Positions 1 through 11,600 of a stretch of DNA of 64,000 bases are shown piece by piece. Every line of letters begins with the position of its first letter. The first letter of the stretch is position 1. A model generated the notes under the pieces. It made no database searches. It saw only the letters and a list, made by a program, of their open reading frames with translations, and was not told the DNA's origin. The stretch comes from Aphrocallistes beatrix (Eukaryota > Porifera > Hexactinellida > Sceptrulophora > Aphrocallistidae): positions 5,987,524 to 6,051,523 of the forward strand of contig OY725488.1 of the NCBI GenBank assembly GCA_963281255.1. Direction: 5' to 3'. The position numbers were made by a program, and so were the translations under genes.

Positions 1-129
1 AGTAGATATACATTTCCAGACAAAACTATATTATAATGAAATAATCTTTTCGTCCCAAAAAATGTTGGAGACACAGAAAAATTGAATGACAAAACGTATC
101 GGTGCTAACACCTAGTCATTTTTAATATA

Positions 130-838
130 CAAGCGCGCTTCGCTTGCTTGCGCTGCGCGGCTTGCGGACACTGTGTGTTCGCAGAGTCGCCCTGCGGGCG
201 CCTAGAGATACTCAATCTAACCTATTCTGGGATTTTTTTTACTTCGTATAAATATTTTAAACAAAGGTTAACAAAAAATTTCTCATATCGATCCGAAAAT
301 ATCTAGCCTATTTTTTTAAATTTGTTTACTTTATGTATCTATCGTGAACAAAAGTAAACAAATTAATTATCAAATCTACTCGAAAATATGATATTCGAAA
401 TCTACACCCCTGAAAACCCCATATCAACCGTTGGAAGCTAGTCTTTAGCATTATTTTCAAAATTCATCAAATGGTGTGAAAATATGTATATATAGGTGTG
501 AAAATATATACATAATTTTTGTTATTTCTATACACTATAATACATTTAAGATATTAAACATAAGTTGTAGCTTTGAAGTATTATTAATAATGACGATGTA
601 TTGGAGATAATTTCCATTGTGATAGTGTAGTCATTAATTTTGTATAGAAAAGGTGTGAAAAATTGTTTCCCATTTTTTGCAGAGGTGTGAAAATTTCGCT
701 TAGATCTTAGAACTTAATCGTAGTCATATCATTTGACACCTACATGCTAATTTTCATATCTCTACGACTTGCCAATTCTTCAGTCAATTCGGACAAACAA
801 ACAAACAAACAAATCCTAGCGTTTTAATATATAAGATA
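130..838 (+). repeat. GC-head repeat family, variant 1, full copy
   Basis: The copy opens with a GC-rich head (CAAGCGCGCTTCGCTTGC and following) that stands out from the AT-rich surroundings. It ends with a run of ACAAACAAACAAAC and TTTTAATATATAAGAT. The same tail recurs at 3641-3802 and the same head at 1653, 4317, 13583 (reverse), 32011 (reverse), 42749 and 58981. No coding capacity is visible. Positions 380-500 also resemble stretches near 33.4 kb and 54.8 kb. It is probably a non-autonomous transposon of unassigned class. Confidence 0.6.
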
Positions 839-1652
839 TAATTATTTAGAATTATATTATATAATTATTATATAATTATTTTAGAATTATTATATAATTA
901 TTATATAATTATTATATAATTATTTTATAATTATTATATAATTATTTTATAATTATTATATAATTATTATATAATTATTTTATAATTATTTTATAATTAT
1001 TATATAATTATTTTATAATTATTATATAATTATTATATAATTATTATATACAGTCGACTCCGCTTAATAGGGCCACATCCGTCAGAGGACATTTTGCCCC
1101 GATTAAGCGGAGGATCCTATTAACCGAAAATATTTTGTATTAGCTTCTATGTGTGAGAGCTATTCCGGTCCAGCCAAAAGTGGCCCGATTAAGCGGCTGA
1201 CCCGATTAAACAGTGGCCCTATTAAGCGGAGTCGACTGTAATTATTTTATAATAATTATATAATTATTATATAATTATTTTATAATTATTATATAATTAT
1301 TATATAATTATTTTATAATTATTATATAATTATTATATAATTATTATATAATTATTTTATAATTATTATATAATTATTATATAATTATTATATAATTATT
1401 TTATAATTATTTTATAATTATTATATAATTATTATATAATTATTATATAATTATTTTATAATTATTATATAATTATTATATAATTATTATATAATTATTA
1501 TATAATTATTTTATAATTATTATATAATTATTATATAATTATTTTATAATAATTATATAATTATTTTATAATTATTATATAATTATTATATAATTATTTA
1601 TAATTATTATATAATTATTTTATAATTATTATATAATTATTATATAATTATT
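839..1652. repeat. AT-rich tandem array (TTATATAATTA units)
   Basis: About 800 bases of near-uniform units of 10-11 bases built from TTATATAATTA and TTTTATAATTA. A MITE interrupts the array at 1051-1238. This is a simple minisatellite with no genes. Confidence 0.9.
1051..1238. mobile_element. Pogo/Tigger-like MITE, CAGTCGACTCCGCTTAAT family, copy 1
   Basis: A 188-bp element bounded by inverted CAGTCGACTCCGCTTAAT ends and flanked by TA on both sides. It sits inside the AT array. Near-identical copies lie at 2994-3181 and 13601-13788, with a half copy at 61194. A TA target site and CAGT termini are typical of pogo/Tigger elements of the Tc1/mariner superfamily. It has no coding capacity. Confidence 0.8.
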
Positions 1653-1735
1653 CAAGCGAGCTTCGCTTGCTTGCGCTGCGCGGCTTGTAGACACTACGTG
1701 TCTGCAGATTTCCCCAGTGGGCGCTTGCGGATATT
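1653..1735 (+). repeat. GC-head repeat fragment
   Basis: A truncated copy of the head that starts the element at 130, beginning CAAGCGAGCTTCGCTTGC. It lies directly after the AT array. The 1736-1991 stretch that follows shows nothing recognisable. Confidence 0.6.
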
Positions 1736-2563
1736 AGAGAAACAATACGTCGCTTTCCTGTTTTATACTAAGTACGCTGGATTGTCATTTGTTTACGGTT
1801 ACATTTATGAAATCAGAACTGTAGCAGAATAATTGTTGTTAACAATCAAATAATAGACTCAAAATAGCAGTATTCAATCATTTATATGAAATAGAATCGT
1901 GTGAATGGCATTATAAAAGGCTGATAATTGATTGGTTCTCACATAAACCAATGAATTTCAATCACAAATAGTCCTTTTGATTGTATGCATAAAGCCCACC
2001 ATACACGATGCAACTATTGCATACAACTTTGTTGCATGCAACAAGTCAACATACACGATGCAACAATGTTGCATGCAACACTATTTCCTTGCAACTTTGT
2101 TGCATGAAATATTCATTCTCGTGCAACTTGTTGCATGGAAAATCATATTGTTGTGTACAGTATGCATATACTAATTTATAAATATAATTGTAATTGATAA
2201 ATAGTTATTTTCAATCCCATATTATGATTTTTAAAAAGTCTTCTCGTTTCCTCATTCTTGATTACTTTACTTCGTCGGAGGTTGTAAAGATAATGCCGTA
2301 CTTGATACAAATCTATATATAAATCAAGTTTTTGTCTGTCCAGTGATAATAAGGTTGGCAATTTTAGTTTACAATTTAGTTATTGAATGGATCGATTTTA
2401 TCACATAAAGGAATTTACTACAAGTACAAGTATTATTATTGAAAGTGTTCCCTTGTTGCTTACTTAATTGAAATCCTAACCTCACTTTAGTACTAAAGTT
2501 ATCTCGATTTAACCATCTGCTATCAGTTGTGGTTTTCAATACTAAACAATTAGGAAAAAGTTG

Positions 2564-2981
2564 CCAGGGTTGGGTTTTGTCCGTCCAAAACAGGTTTTGG
2601 ACAGTGGACAAAACCTGGTTTTAACCGGTTAAAACCGGACAAAACTGGACAAAACTGGACAAAACCTAATAGAAACTGTAAATCATTGCAGCGGGTACGA
2701 AACAGTTTAGGATGGAAAGAGAGCGAGGACAATGAATGGATTTTCTTGCTAACGCCTGTTTATTACCATAACTATATTTTGTATTCGATTTATCATGGAA
2801 GACACGAACAACACTTGGACAAAACCTGGACAAAACTTGGACAAAACCGTTAATGAGGAATATGAATTAAATTTTGAGATTTTGTCCAGTTTTGTCCACC
2901 CAAGAGGTTTTGGACAGGACGGTTTTAACCTGGTTAAAACCACTAGGTTTTGTCCAAGTGGACAAAACCTGCCAACCCTGG
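2564..2981. mobile_element. hAT-like MITE with long inverted repeats
   Basis: The ends are CCAGGGTTGG and its complement, followed inward by long arms made of repeated GGACAAAACC and GGTTTTAACC motifs. CAGGG termini suggest a hAT-type element, but I see no convincing 8-bp target duplication. It lies inside the composite element at 1992-3555. Confidence 0.55.
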
Positions 2982-2993
2982 GAAAAACAGGTA

Positions 2994-3181
2994 CAGTCGA
3001 CTCCGCTTAATAGGGTCACATTTGTCAGAGGACATTTTGCTCCGATTAAGCGGAGAACCCTATTAACCGAAAATAATTTGTATTAGCTTCTATGTGTGAG
3101 AACTATTCCGGTCTTGCCAAAAGTGGCCCGATTAAGCGGTTGACTCGATTAAACAGTGACCCTATTAAGCGGAGTCGACTG
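2994..3181. mobile_element. Pogo/Tigger-like MITE, CAGTCGACTCCGCTTAAT family, copy 2
   Basis: A 188-bp copy closely similar to the element at 1051-1238, with TA on both sides. It lies 12 bases after the nested hAT-like MITE. Confidence 0.8.
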
Positions 3182-3382
3182 TATTTTGAAATTCCATGCA
3201 ACTTTGTTGCATGGAAGTAGAGCAATGCTCTACTTTCATGCAACATGTTGCATGCAACAATGTTGCATGAAAAATTCACCATACACGATGCAACAATGTT
3301 GCATGCAACTTTTAACATACACGATGCAACAAAGTTGCATGCAACAATGTTGCATGCAACTTTTGTTGCATGGAAATTTCAA

Positions 3383-3538
3383 CATACACGATGCAACAAA
3401 GTTGCATGCAACTTTTGTTGCATGGAAATTTCAACATACACGATGCAACAAAGTTGCATGCAACTTTTGTTGCATGGAAATTTCAACATACACGATGCAA
3501 CAAAGTTGCATGCAACAGTTGCATGCAACTTTGTTGCA
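3383..3538. repeat. 52-bp tandem repeat (CATACACGATGCAACAAAGT units)
   Basis: Units start at 3383, 3435 and 3487 with exact 52-base spacing, and degenerate units lie upstream from about 3279. Each unit contains the palindrome GTTGCATGCAAC. Met/His/Gln-rich open frames here are translations of the repeat and not genes. There are no unique spacers, so this is not a CRISPR array. Confidence 0.85.
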
Positions 3539-3640
3539 TCGTGTATGGTGGGCTTAAGTCACTACCATTTTATTCCAATGTATTTGCATTATAAAATAAT
3601 CGAATTTGATTGGTCAGCACATTTTGTCACCTATCTCAGC

Positions 3641-3802
3641 GAGGTGCGAACATTTCGCTTAGATCTTCGAACTTAATCCTAGATTCATCATTTGACACCT
3701 ACATGCCAATTTTCGTAGCTCTACGACTTGCCAATTCTTCAATCAATTCGGACAAACAAACAAACAAAAACAAAAGAAATCCTAGAGTTTTAATATATAA
3801 GA
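3641..3802 (+). repeat. GC-head family variant 1, 3' end fragment
   Basis: Closely matches 690-838: a TTTCGCTTAGATCTT block, the ACGACTTGCCAATTCTTC block, the ACAAACAAAC run and the TTTTAATATATAAGAT tail. It has no head. Confidence 0.7.
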
Positions 3803-4316
3803 TGTATTTTTGAGTCAAACTTAATTTAGGGAAGGGGGCCCGTACACATGCCAGTCCTGGGACCGTGTTTTGCTCTCGCCGGCCCTGCTAACAGGTAGGA
3901 TATTGGTCGATTGTGAGAAAGATCGCGATCTCGATCTGACAGGGTTCTCCCCAGCCCGTTATGGCGTATCGAGCCGATACGCCTTCCTCCTTTAAGGCGT
4001 ATCAGCCGATACGCCTTCGAGGTTCGATCGTAAGGCTTAACGTACAATCCGTCTTAATTAGTAAGAGCGAATTTACCAACGTAAGGATCTAATGTACGAA
4101 ATTTTACCTTTTATCGTCATTTTCTCGAGAAGTACATACAGTAGATATTAGATATAGTGATATATTGGAAATAGTGATAATTTTGTTCGGTTTGAGGTGC
4201 CCCGGTCGATGACATCCCATACAAAATTTATTGGATATAATGATAAATTTGATTAAAAATTCCGGTACTATTCTCACTATTAAAACTCGATTAATGATTG
4301 TGTTTATATGTATATA
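3803..4316. other. Intergenic stretch with small hairpins
   Basis: No gene is visible. Positions 3963-4018 hold two adjacent small palindromes built on GGCGTATC and GATACGCC. Nothing else is recognised. Confidence 0.5.
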
Positions 4317-4815
4317 CAAGCGCACTTCGCTTGCTTGCGCTGCGCGGCTGGCGGACAAAAAGTGTCCGCCGGAGGCACCCTTTGGGTGCCTGGGCTCACA
4401 ATGATTAATTATAGGGGAGATAACATCTCTAAATATGTGTATCTTACTGTTATAATCGATATCGCACGAAAAATCGCCAAATTTGTCAATTTATAAATTT
4501 TTAATGCGTAATGATGACGTCATAACAGAGTGATGAGTCATCATTTTTTGATGATAGTTGTATCATATGTGAGGCATATTAATATACACATTCTATTAAT
4601 TTCAGCCTTCTATCACCTAAAATGGCTGAGTTATGGTCGAAAAACTGAAATTTCTAATTCTAAAAAAGGTGACAATGACGTCATAATTCCATGATGAGTC
4701 GACATTTTCGTCTGAGGTCAGAACTTAGTGGAGCCATAGCCAAAAGACTCCCACATGCCTAAAATCAGCTAGCAGCTTTATGTGCCTGCTAGTTTATTCT
4801 ATCAATTCGTTACAT
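4317..4815 (-). mobile_element. GC-head element variant 2, copy A
   Basis: About 500 bases running from a GC-rich CAAGCGCACTTCGCTTGC end to a CAATTCGTTACA end. Internal landmarks shared by all copies include ATGACGTCAT blocks and a GGAGCCATAG stretch. Other copies are 13101-13583, 31541-32011, 58981-59415 and 59443-59755. It has no coding capacity. The ends are not inverted repeats, so this is not a typical MITE. A Helitron-like origin is possible but unproven. Confidence 0.65.
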
Positions 4816-5390
4816 ATATACATACAAATTAATCGAGTTTTAATTTAATAGTAAGGGATTAGATCAAAGCTATTGCTCCAGAGCATATTAGTTCTGCATT
4901 TAGAAATCCAGCTCTAGTGTGTAACTTGATTCCTCCAAGAACCTAATTAGCAACGCACCATTCAATATGAGCAAATGTTGAGATGCTATATAAGAAGGGT
5001 TATCATATTTTCAGGATCCTGACCAGTGAGTGGCATGACTAAGTCAATTAAACTGTTGGTAAGTGATAATATATGGATTGTAATTATCCAATACTTTTCC
5101 TAGCTGTCCTGTACCAATGATTGGGAAATTGTTAACATTAGCAAAATTTTGAAATTTACGGCATTACATATTTTCATCCGTTTTTTAAATGATTCAGCAA
5201 TGCACAAATCCATTAAAAATGCAAACAAAAATTGCCCAAATAATTTACAATTAAATTATTTTAGAGACACCTAATAATTGGGGTCCATACTTATGGCCCG
5301 GCGCGCCACTGGTCCGGTTGTTCCGGTTAATCCTGGCCACTTTTTAAAGTGGTCCGGTTCAACCGGACCACATCTAAACTTATAATAAAA
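4816..5390. other. Intergenic stretch with a CCGGTT palindrome
   Basis: No gene is seen. Positions 5305-5372 form an inverted repeat of GTGGTCCGGTT and AACCGGACCAC motifs. Related CCGGT-rich sequence recurs at 6565-6690 and 14115-14240. Confidence 0.45.
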
Positions 5391-6022
5391 AGTCGAGAGA
5401 GCATGCTCGTTAAGTCGAGAGAGCATGCTCGTTAGGTCGAGAGAGCATGCTCGTTATCTCCTTATAATAAAAAGTCGAGAGAGCATGCTCGTTAAGTCGA
5501 GAGAGCATGCTCGTTAGGTCGAGAGAGCATGCTCGTTATATACTCCATTGGGGTAAGCAGAACTTTCGTCCCTGGAATTTTTGTCTCATTAGAGACCAAA
5601 ATAAACGGGCACTAATATGTAAAGAACGGAAATTGAGGCTTTTGGAGTGGAGTATGTTTGAAAAAAAGGGTGAAAATGAGGCATTTTGATTGATAAATCA
5701 TTAGGTGCGAAAAGGGCATTTCAGGGGACGAAAGTTCCGCCATTCCTCCATTGGTTACCAGCATCATACCTACTTATAATAGTAGGAAGTTATTACATAG
5801 TATATGAAACTTCTCGAACTAATTTAAACCAATTTTACATCAGGATTTTTATAGGTGATACTCCGTACGGGAAGTACAGTATCTAGGGCGCATGTAGTAG
5901 ATTCAAATCAATAAATACTTGTACCTTTTTTGAACATAAAGAAGGTATAAATGTAAGGAGCATGCTCTCTCGACCTAATGAGCATGCTCTCTGGACTTAA
6001 CGAGCATGCTCTCTCGACTTTT
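5391..6022. mobile_element. Fold-back MITE with tandem GAGCATGCTC arms
   Basis: Two left arrays (5391-5456 and 5471-5538) each hold three units of GTCGAGAGAGCATGCTCGTT. An inverted array of three units closes the element at about 5957-6022. The interior at about 5560-5745 is a fold-back core that also occurs at 59913-60100 inside an element with different ends. Short open frames at 5507 and 5686 are not genes. Confidence 0.7.
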
Positions 6023-6110
6023 CAATACCTCCCTCCATCTAAACCATGGCGCCGGCGCTGTACTATAAATAGGAAAACCCATGTAAACCTCATGATTATT
6101 AGTTGATGTA

Positions 6111-6254
6111 GGGCATGCCTAATTTACGGGACGGGATAGTCCCGTAAAATATAGATGCCTAATTTACGGGACGGGATGCCGTCCTGTAAATTAGGCATCT
6201 AGATTTTACGGGACTATCCCGATTCCCGTCCCGTCTCGTAAATTAGGCATGCCC
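6111..6254. repeat. Nested palindrome, GGGCATGCCTAATTTACGGG family
   Basis: A 144-bp sequence that folds on itself, with ends GGGCATGCCTAATTTACGGG and the complement. A second inner palindrome repeats the same motif. A 55-bp relative lies at 24930-24984. Confidence 0.75.
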
Positions 6255-6771
6255 GTCGATGTATAATTATTCGACTTGAGAAGAAGTTGTTAAGCAGCAG
6301 TGTTCAGGTGTTTTGGCTTACTAATTAATATTATATTTCTATAGGTTATATTTGTCACGTTTTCTCTGATTACAAGTAAGTTAATAACATCTCTGGTATG
6401 TCTTTTTTATTAAAATTATACATGCCAACTTGAGTCAAGATAAAAGGGGGACATGGCTTTGAGTTTCGCGGAACATGGCGGGACGCAATAGAAAAACGAG
6501 ACATAATGGGAACTTTTCATGTAAAACGGGGCACTCGTTAAAATTGGCTCAACAGAAGCAGGGCTGTAGCCACTGGTCCGGTTTCATCCTGACTACTTTT
6601 GACCAATTTAGCCTCAAAATGGACTATTTTGTTCAATCGGACTGGTTTCAACCTGACCACTTTTTATTCACAACCGGACCACTTCACAGCTGGTGACTAC
6701 GGCATTGAGCAAAAAGCTGGATGGTTGGCATGTATGTAAAATATATTATTAATTTCCGTAATATTTATATA
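6255..6771. other. Intergenic stretch, repeat remnants
   Basis: Contains a degenerate CCGGTT/AACCGG inverted repeat at about 6565-6690, similar to 5305-5372. Nothing else is recognised. If the gene at 6938 has a 5' exon encoding a signal peptide, it could lie in this stretch, but I could not identify one. Confidence 0.4.
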
Positions 6772-6918
6772 CAGACAACTCCGCTAATCGGGACAAGTCT
6801 CCAGAATGGTTCCCATACATAGAAACTAATACTAAATTTCATCGGTTAATTGGGATCTCCGCTTAATCGGGACAGAATATCCGGGACCAAAGTGTCCCGA
6901 TTAAGCAGAGTCCCCCGT
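6772..6918. mobile_element. Pogo/Tigger-like MITE, CAGACAACTCCGCTAATCGG family
   Basis: A roughly 147-bp element with ends CAGACAACTCCGCTAATC and an imperfect inverted counterpart (ATTAAGCAGAGTCCCCC). It is a diverged relative of the CAGTCGACTCCGCTTAAT family. It lies just upstream of the exon at 6938. Confidence 0.55.
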
Positions 6919-6937
6919 ATTACATTTTCTTACTTAG

Positions 6938-8404
6938 ATATTGTATCAGAAGCTGTTGATACGTCGGAGTATCATGGCAGTCCTGACTTGTCCAGGAGGT
7001 CTCCGGAGTCAGGTGTGGATGAGACCATGCAAGGCAGCAATAGCTTTGAGTCGAGCCCCGATTACGCGAGTGACTCAGGAAATTCAGACACGGATTACGA
7101 TCAAGACCTTGATTTCCAGCCAGGAGGCACGGGAGATCTGCCTCAGCCTGATAGACAGGATGGAGATTCAGGTACGTACTTGTATTAGTAACGGAATAGT
7201 TGAATCATTCAAACAATCCTTCGGTTAATCAATAAGAAGCCTGTTTCAGTTCTGCAGACATTTTCCTGAGGCCGCGGCTGAAGGCATTCATTATTATTAT
7301 CTATTTAATAATTATGAAAGAAGTTGAGTTAAAATCAGGAAATCTTGAATCATTAGAACTAATAGATTTCGAGGATAAACGCCCTCCACTCCTCAATCCT
7401 GAAAACAGTTAAAGAGACCGTGTTTCTCTACAGGATGCTAGGCCGTGCGTAGGGGAGTGCCTATGCACGATCTGACACGACCTTGGTGTCGCCACTGCCT
7501 TAAAAATTGCATAGCTATCGCGCCAAATGTGCACTGTGGTTTGCCGTATATGCAAGAGGAGGAAATGAATTGAATAGAAACAAAGTGTGTATAAGTATTC
7601 TATTGAATTTCAATATTTTGAAATTATATTCCCTTCTTATAATTCTATAATATACTCCTGGGTTTCTTTCATTCTAATATAGGATCTAATTCCAACGATG
7701 AGATGTCAAAGATGGAAGAGGAGATAGAGAAGCTGTCCGATGAGATGAGGCGATTGGAGTCGCAGGTGTCTCAGAATGACGGTTCTGGTTCTTCTAGAAA
7801 GGTGAATCAGCTGGAGGATGAGCTGGAACAAGTGAAGTCTGAGCTACAGACGATAGCGGACCAGATTCAGGGGAAAACGAGTGAGCTATCTGACGCTGAG
7901 AGCCAGTTAGAAAACCAACTCTACAGAGAGATGAAACGAATTGAAGAGGAATTGAAGAGGATAGAGGCGATGACAGAGTCTAACACAGGACGAGGAGATA
8001 AAGTCGAGGAAACATTTCAGACTAATAACGATGCAAATGATTACAACCTGGACAATGATTTCATTTCCGGTCAATCTCGTGTATCTGAAGAGAACAACAA
8101 CGATAACAATAATAATAATAACAACGATAACAATAATGATGATGTTAATAATCCTGAGACAAGCTCCTATGACTATGTCTACTCTGCTGATGTGGATTTT
8201 CTGAGTAATGGGGAAGATATGTTTACGGCGGTGGAAGCCCAACAGATTCAGTTTCAAGCTAAAGTCATTGGAATCATTTTCGGATCTGTGCTGGGTATAG
8301 TTATCGTTGTGGGATTGATGTTCGGCTGTTTCATCAACGTACTTCTCTACATTAAGAAGAAGCAGAGTGGGAGTAAGGATGAGTCAACCTCGCTAACGAC
8401 TTGA
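6938..8404 (+). CDS. Single-pass membrane protein with acidic, coiled-coil ectodomain (unrecognised)
   Basis: Two exons are supported: 6938-7171 (acceptor after TTTTCTTACTTAG, donor GTACGT) and 7683-8404, joined in frame. About 318 residues are visible. The N-terminal part is rich in Ser, Asp and Gly. The start of exon 2 has heptad-like Glu/Lys/Leu spacing (EEEIEKLSDEMRRLE and onwards), predicting a coiled coil of roughly 80 residues. An Asn/Asp-rich low-complexity tract follows. One hydrophobic segment (VIGIIFGSVLGIVIVVGLMF) precedes a short basic tail ending DESTSLTT, a type I topology. Exon 1 starts mid-codon, so a 5' exon with the start codon and possibly a signal peptide is missing. No family is recognised and no function is proposed. 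Confidence 0.6.
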
Positions 8405-8699
8405 TTTTGAGGCAAACTGAGTGGTGTGCACTGAATGCAACATATTAGTTTATGCTTTATAGACCATCGTGCGGTGCATATTATACGTATATAAGTATTT
8501 GAAGTCTAATTATTGCATATTGTGTCATATTAAACCAAACTTGAATACTTTTAGACGTCTACCGTTGTGACTATACAGCCACCTAACAATTTTTTTTTGT
8601 GCTATACCTTACTATACGTTATCATATAAATTATTGATTATCCCTAAATAATATTTTTAATTAATCAAGATAAGTTAGGCTCGTTTGTATAAATTGAAT

Positions 8700-11600
8700 A
8701 TGACCGGATGGAATCCACCGAATCCGAACCTTAACTCTCGCCACCCTCTCAAACCACACAACGATCTCCCTCTCAATTCAAATAACAATGCACGCTTTCC
8801 TGGATTTCCCCCTTCGATCCCTCAGTTCCCTGATTCGACGGTGAATTCAGAACAGGAGGCCCGTCTCTCCCACTACTCAGAGCCCCCGAACATCTTTAAT
8901 CCCTCGGACCACCCACAGCGGATTCCTGCTAAATCAAGTGACCCCCAACCACACAATTACTATAACGTCCAACCAAACCTACCGCAATCGTACAACCCCC
9001 CGATTCCCCCTAGACAGCAGGCACAGGCACAGCCTCCCCCCTCTTTCAGGTTAGTACTTAGCATGGTAGAGTTAGACTGAACAGCAATTCCTTCAACTCT
9101 GATTGCTGCTTAGAGAGACTGCCAGCCCTACCCCGCCGCCACTGGCAGAACGGTGCAAGCTGAAGGACAACATGAGCGTAGGTTGCGTCTGCTTCAAGTA
9201 CGAGGCACTGAAACTGGCCACTAAGAACTTCAACCAGACGAAACATGTAGCAGGGGGCTGTCTCTTGGGGGAGGGAGGGTTCGGTCCGGTCTACCTGGGA
9301 CACATCTGTGCCACTACAGTAGCAATCAAAGTGCTTCAGACAACAGTGAGTTATGCTGCCGACTTGTTCACTACTCAAATATGATCTAAGTAGGAAATAC
9401 CCCCACAAAGAAGGTAGTGATTTTTCTTATACTTACACTTAGCGAAAAAATCATTGAAAATTCTTCTTAAAATTTGTCTGGGCTGACTATTTGAGTGTAA
9501 CACACCTACCTTCTTTGTTAGGTATACCCTGATTATGCCAAAGGTTGATAATCCCTTTAATGAGTATTCCTTTTAGGGTGACAGGAAAGTATATAAAGGA
9601 GATGAACAATTTAAGACAGAGATAAGTTCTTTGACTAAGTGCGTCAAAATGTGTAATCCTAACTTTAAAGATACATACTTTAATTTCCATTTCAAGATAC
9701 ATACTTTAATTTCCATTTCAAGATACATACTTTAATTTTCATTTCAAGATACATACTTTAATTTCCATTTCAAGATACATACTTTAATTTTCATTTCAAA
9801 ATACAGGCAGCCCTCGCCGTTCGCGAGTTTGCCATTCGCGGTTTCGACTATTCGCGGAAATTTTTTGAGTCTTGTTTTGCTATTCGCGACTCGTTCCCTC
9901 GACTATTCGCGGTTTTCGTTACTCTCTTCAGCAGTTCCATGGGCTACCATAAGTCCATAACCTTATACGTATCTCCATATTATCCTGACAATAGCATTTA
10001 ATACTGTTTCTATTGCTCTATACTAATACTAGACTCTATTGTTTCTACGTATACTTATAATTTTCTACATAATAATTACATCAAGCATAAAAGGAAGTTG
10101 GTTGGTGATTGTAAGGCTAGACATTACTATTTAGGTATGGTACTTAGGTTTGCTACTAGGGGATCTATGTCTTTCATTTATCACTTCATTTATTATTACC
10201 ATTTCACTTGTGCCAGTGTTTGTATCAGTATTACAGCTTAACTATTGAATCAATAACGTATTTAGCAAACTGTATCTAGCGTCGTTTTTATAATCTAGGA
10301 ACGTAACCCCACTATTCTCATTGAACTAACGTCTTGCCGTTCGCGATTTTGCCATTCGCGGCAATTCTCAGGAACGTAACCCCCGCGAACGGCGAGGGAT
10401 ACCTGTACATACTTTAATTTTCATTTCAAGATTAAATCAATATTAATTGCTTGCTTTTGTCAGATACAGACACCATAACTTACTCACTTTGATGGGGTAT
10501 TCTGACGATGGACCAGAGAGGTGTATCGTGTATGAGTATATGTCAAACGGAACTCTGGAGGATTGGTTAGAAGGAAAGGTATTTCTAAGAATATTTTAAG
10601 AGTTCTTTTTCTAACTCCTATTATACTTTGAATTTCGCCTCCTATTCCTTTTGAGTTACAAATCAGTGGCTGCGCTAGCTCAGCATCTCTATGGGGCTAC
10701 TAAACTGGGCTAATTTTTTATGGGGATGACACAACCATAGGCGCCGAACTCGGGGGGCTCGAGCACCCCTGGATTTGAAAATAGACGCAATGCAAAATTT
10801 ACGGCCGAGCCCCCCCCCTGGAACCCCGAAATTCTCTTTAGATTTCGATAAGTTCGGCGCCCCTGGACACAACCCTGCTTTTATGTGACCTGACTGCTAA
10901 ATCCTCCTTGAACATGTCATATGAATTTGAGGGGATACATGTACATATATTATTGTCACACTTGACTTGACTTTGTTGCCATATAAAATGTGAAAATTAT
11001 TTATTCCACATCATTGACTCTGCTTCACAAACTTCAATTCAATTTCTCTCAATAATAACCCCAATAATAACCGAGTTGCATCCGTATAACCAGCATCCTA
11101 AAAATCCCCGGAAGTAATAGTGCCAGGGCAGATAACAAAGTTTCCTCTTGATAGATTTTCCAAAACAATCCCTTCTCGGGAATTCGGCATGCTCATTTGC
11201 AATATACATTTGCCAAAAATTATCATACTAAATGCTTGCAAGCCATGAATCCATACAGAGTTGAAGCTGATTTCTTTAAAATGATTACGATACGACTGCA
11301 ACATAATTACCACATCCTTGATGATTTTAATGATTACGGTTACAATCGTATCTGTCTCAACCCTGCATTTATATAAATATTCCAATGATACCAGGTAGCG
11401 TGAGGGCTTAGTTAAAAGTTGGATCCGCTGCGCTGTCATATTACTGTGGACGGTGCAGAATTCTAAACAATTTATTCGTTCAATGTACATCTTGAGTGGA
11501 GATGTATGCGTAGTGATTCATGAGTATATTTCGTATTTTTTTCAGCATCAGAGCTTTAAAATGAGTCGTCTCAAATCTCTCAATCTAACGGAAATATTAA

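Larger units (their letters stand above)
1992..3555. mobile_element. Composite element with 23-bp perfect terminal inverted repeats
   Basis: Positions 1992-2014 (AAGCCCACCATACACGATGC and three more bases) are the exact reverse complement of 3533-3555. Both ends continue inward as GTTGCATGCAAC-type palindromic repeats, which on the right become a 52-bp tandem array. Two other transposons are nested inside (2564-2981 and 2994-3181). The remaining sequence (2160-2560) has no recognisable gene. No clear target-site duplication is visible, so the superfamily is unassigned. Confidence 0.65.

Noticed and set aside
3156-3676. Several Met/His/Gln-rich open frames and a CRISPR-like row of repeats
   Set aside because: The frames are translations of a 52-bp minisatellite. 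There are no unique spacers of uniform length and the setting is eukaryotic, so neither genes nor CRISPR.
6850-6937. N-terminal extension of the 6.9-kb gene from an upstream ATG
   Set aside because: The sequence before 6918 belongs to a MITE, and an acceptor site just before 6938 explains the frame better.
8005-8257. Isoleucine/valine-rich minus-strand frame resembling a membrane protein
   Set aside because: It is the complement of the Asn/Asp repeat codons (AAC/GAT) of the plus-strand gene.
11098-11490. 130-residue minus-strand frame in a kinase intron
   Set aside because: No family resemblance, no splice or start support, and AT-rich codon use like the surrounding intron.
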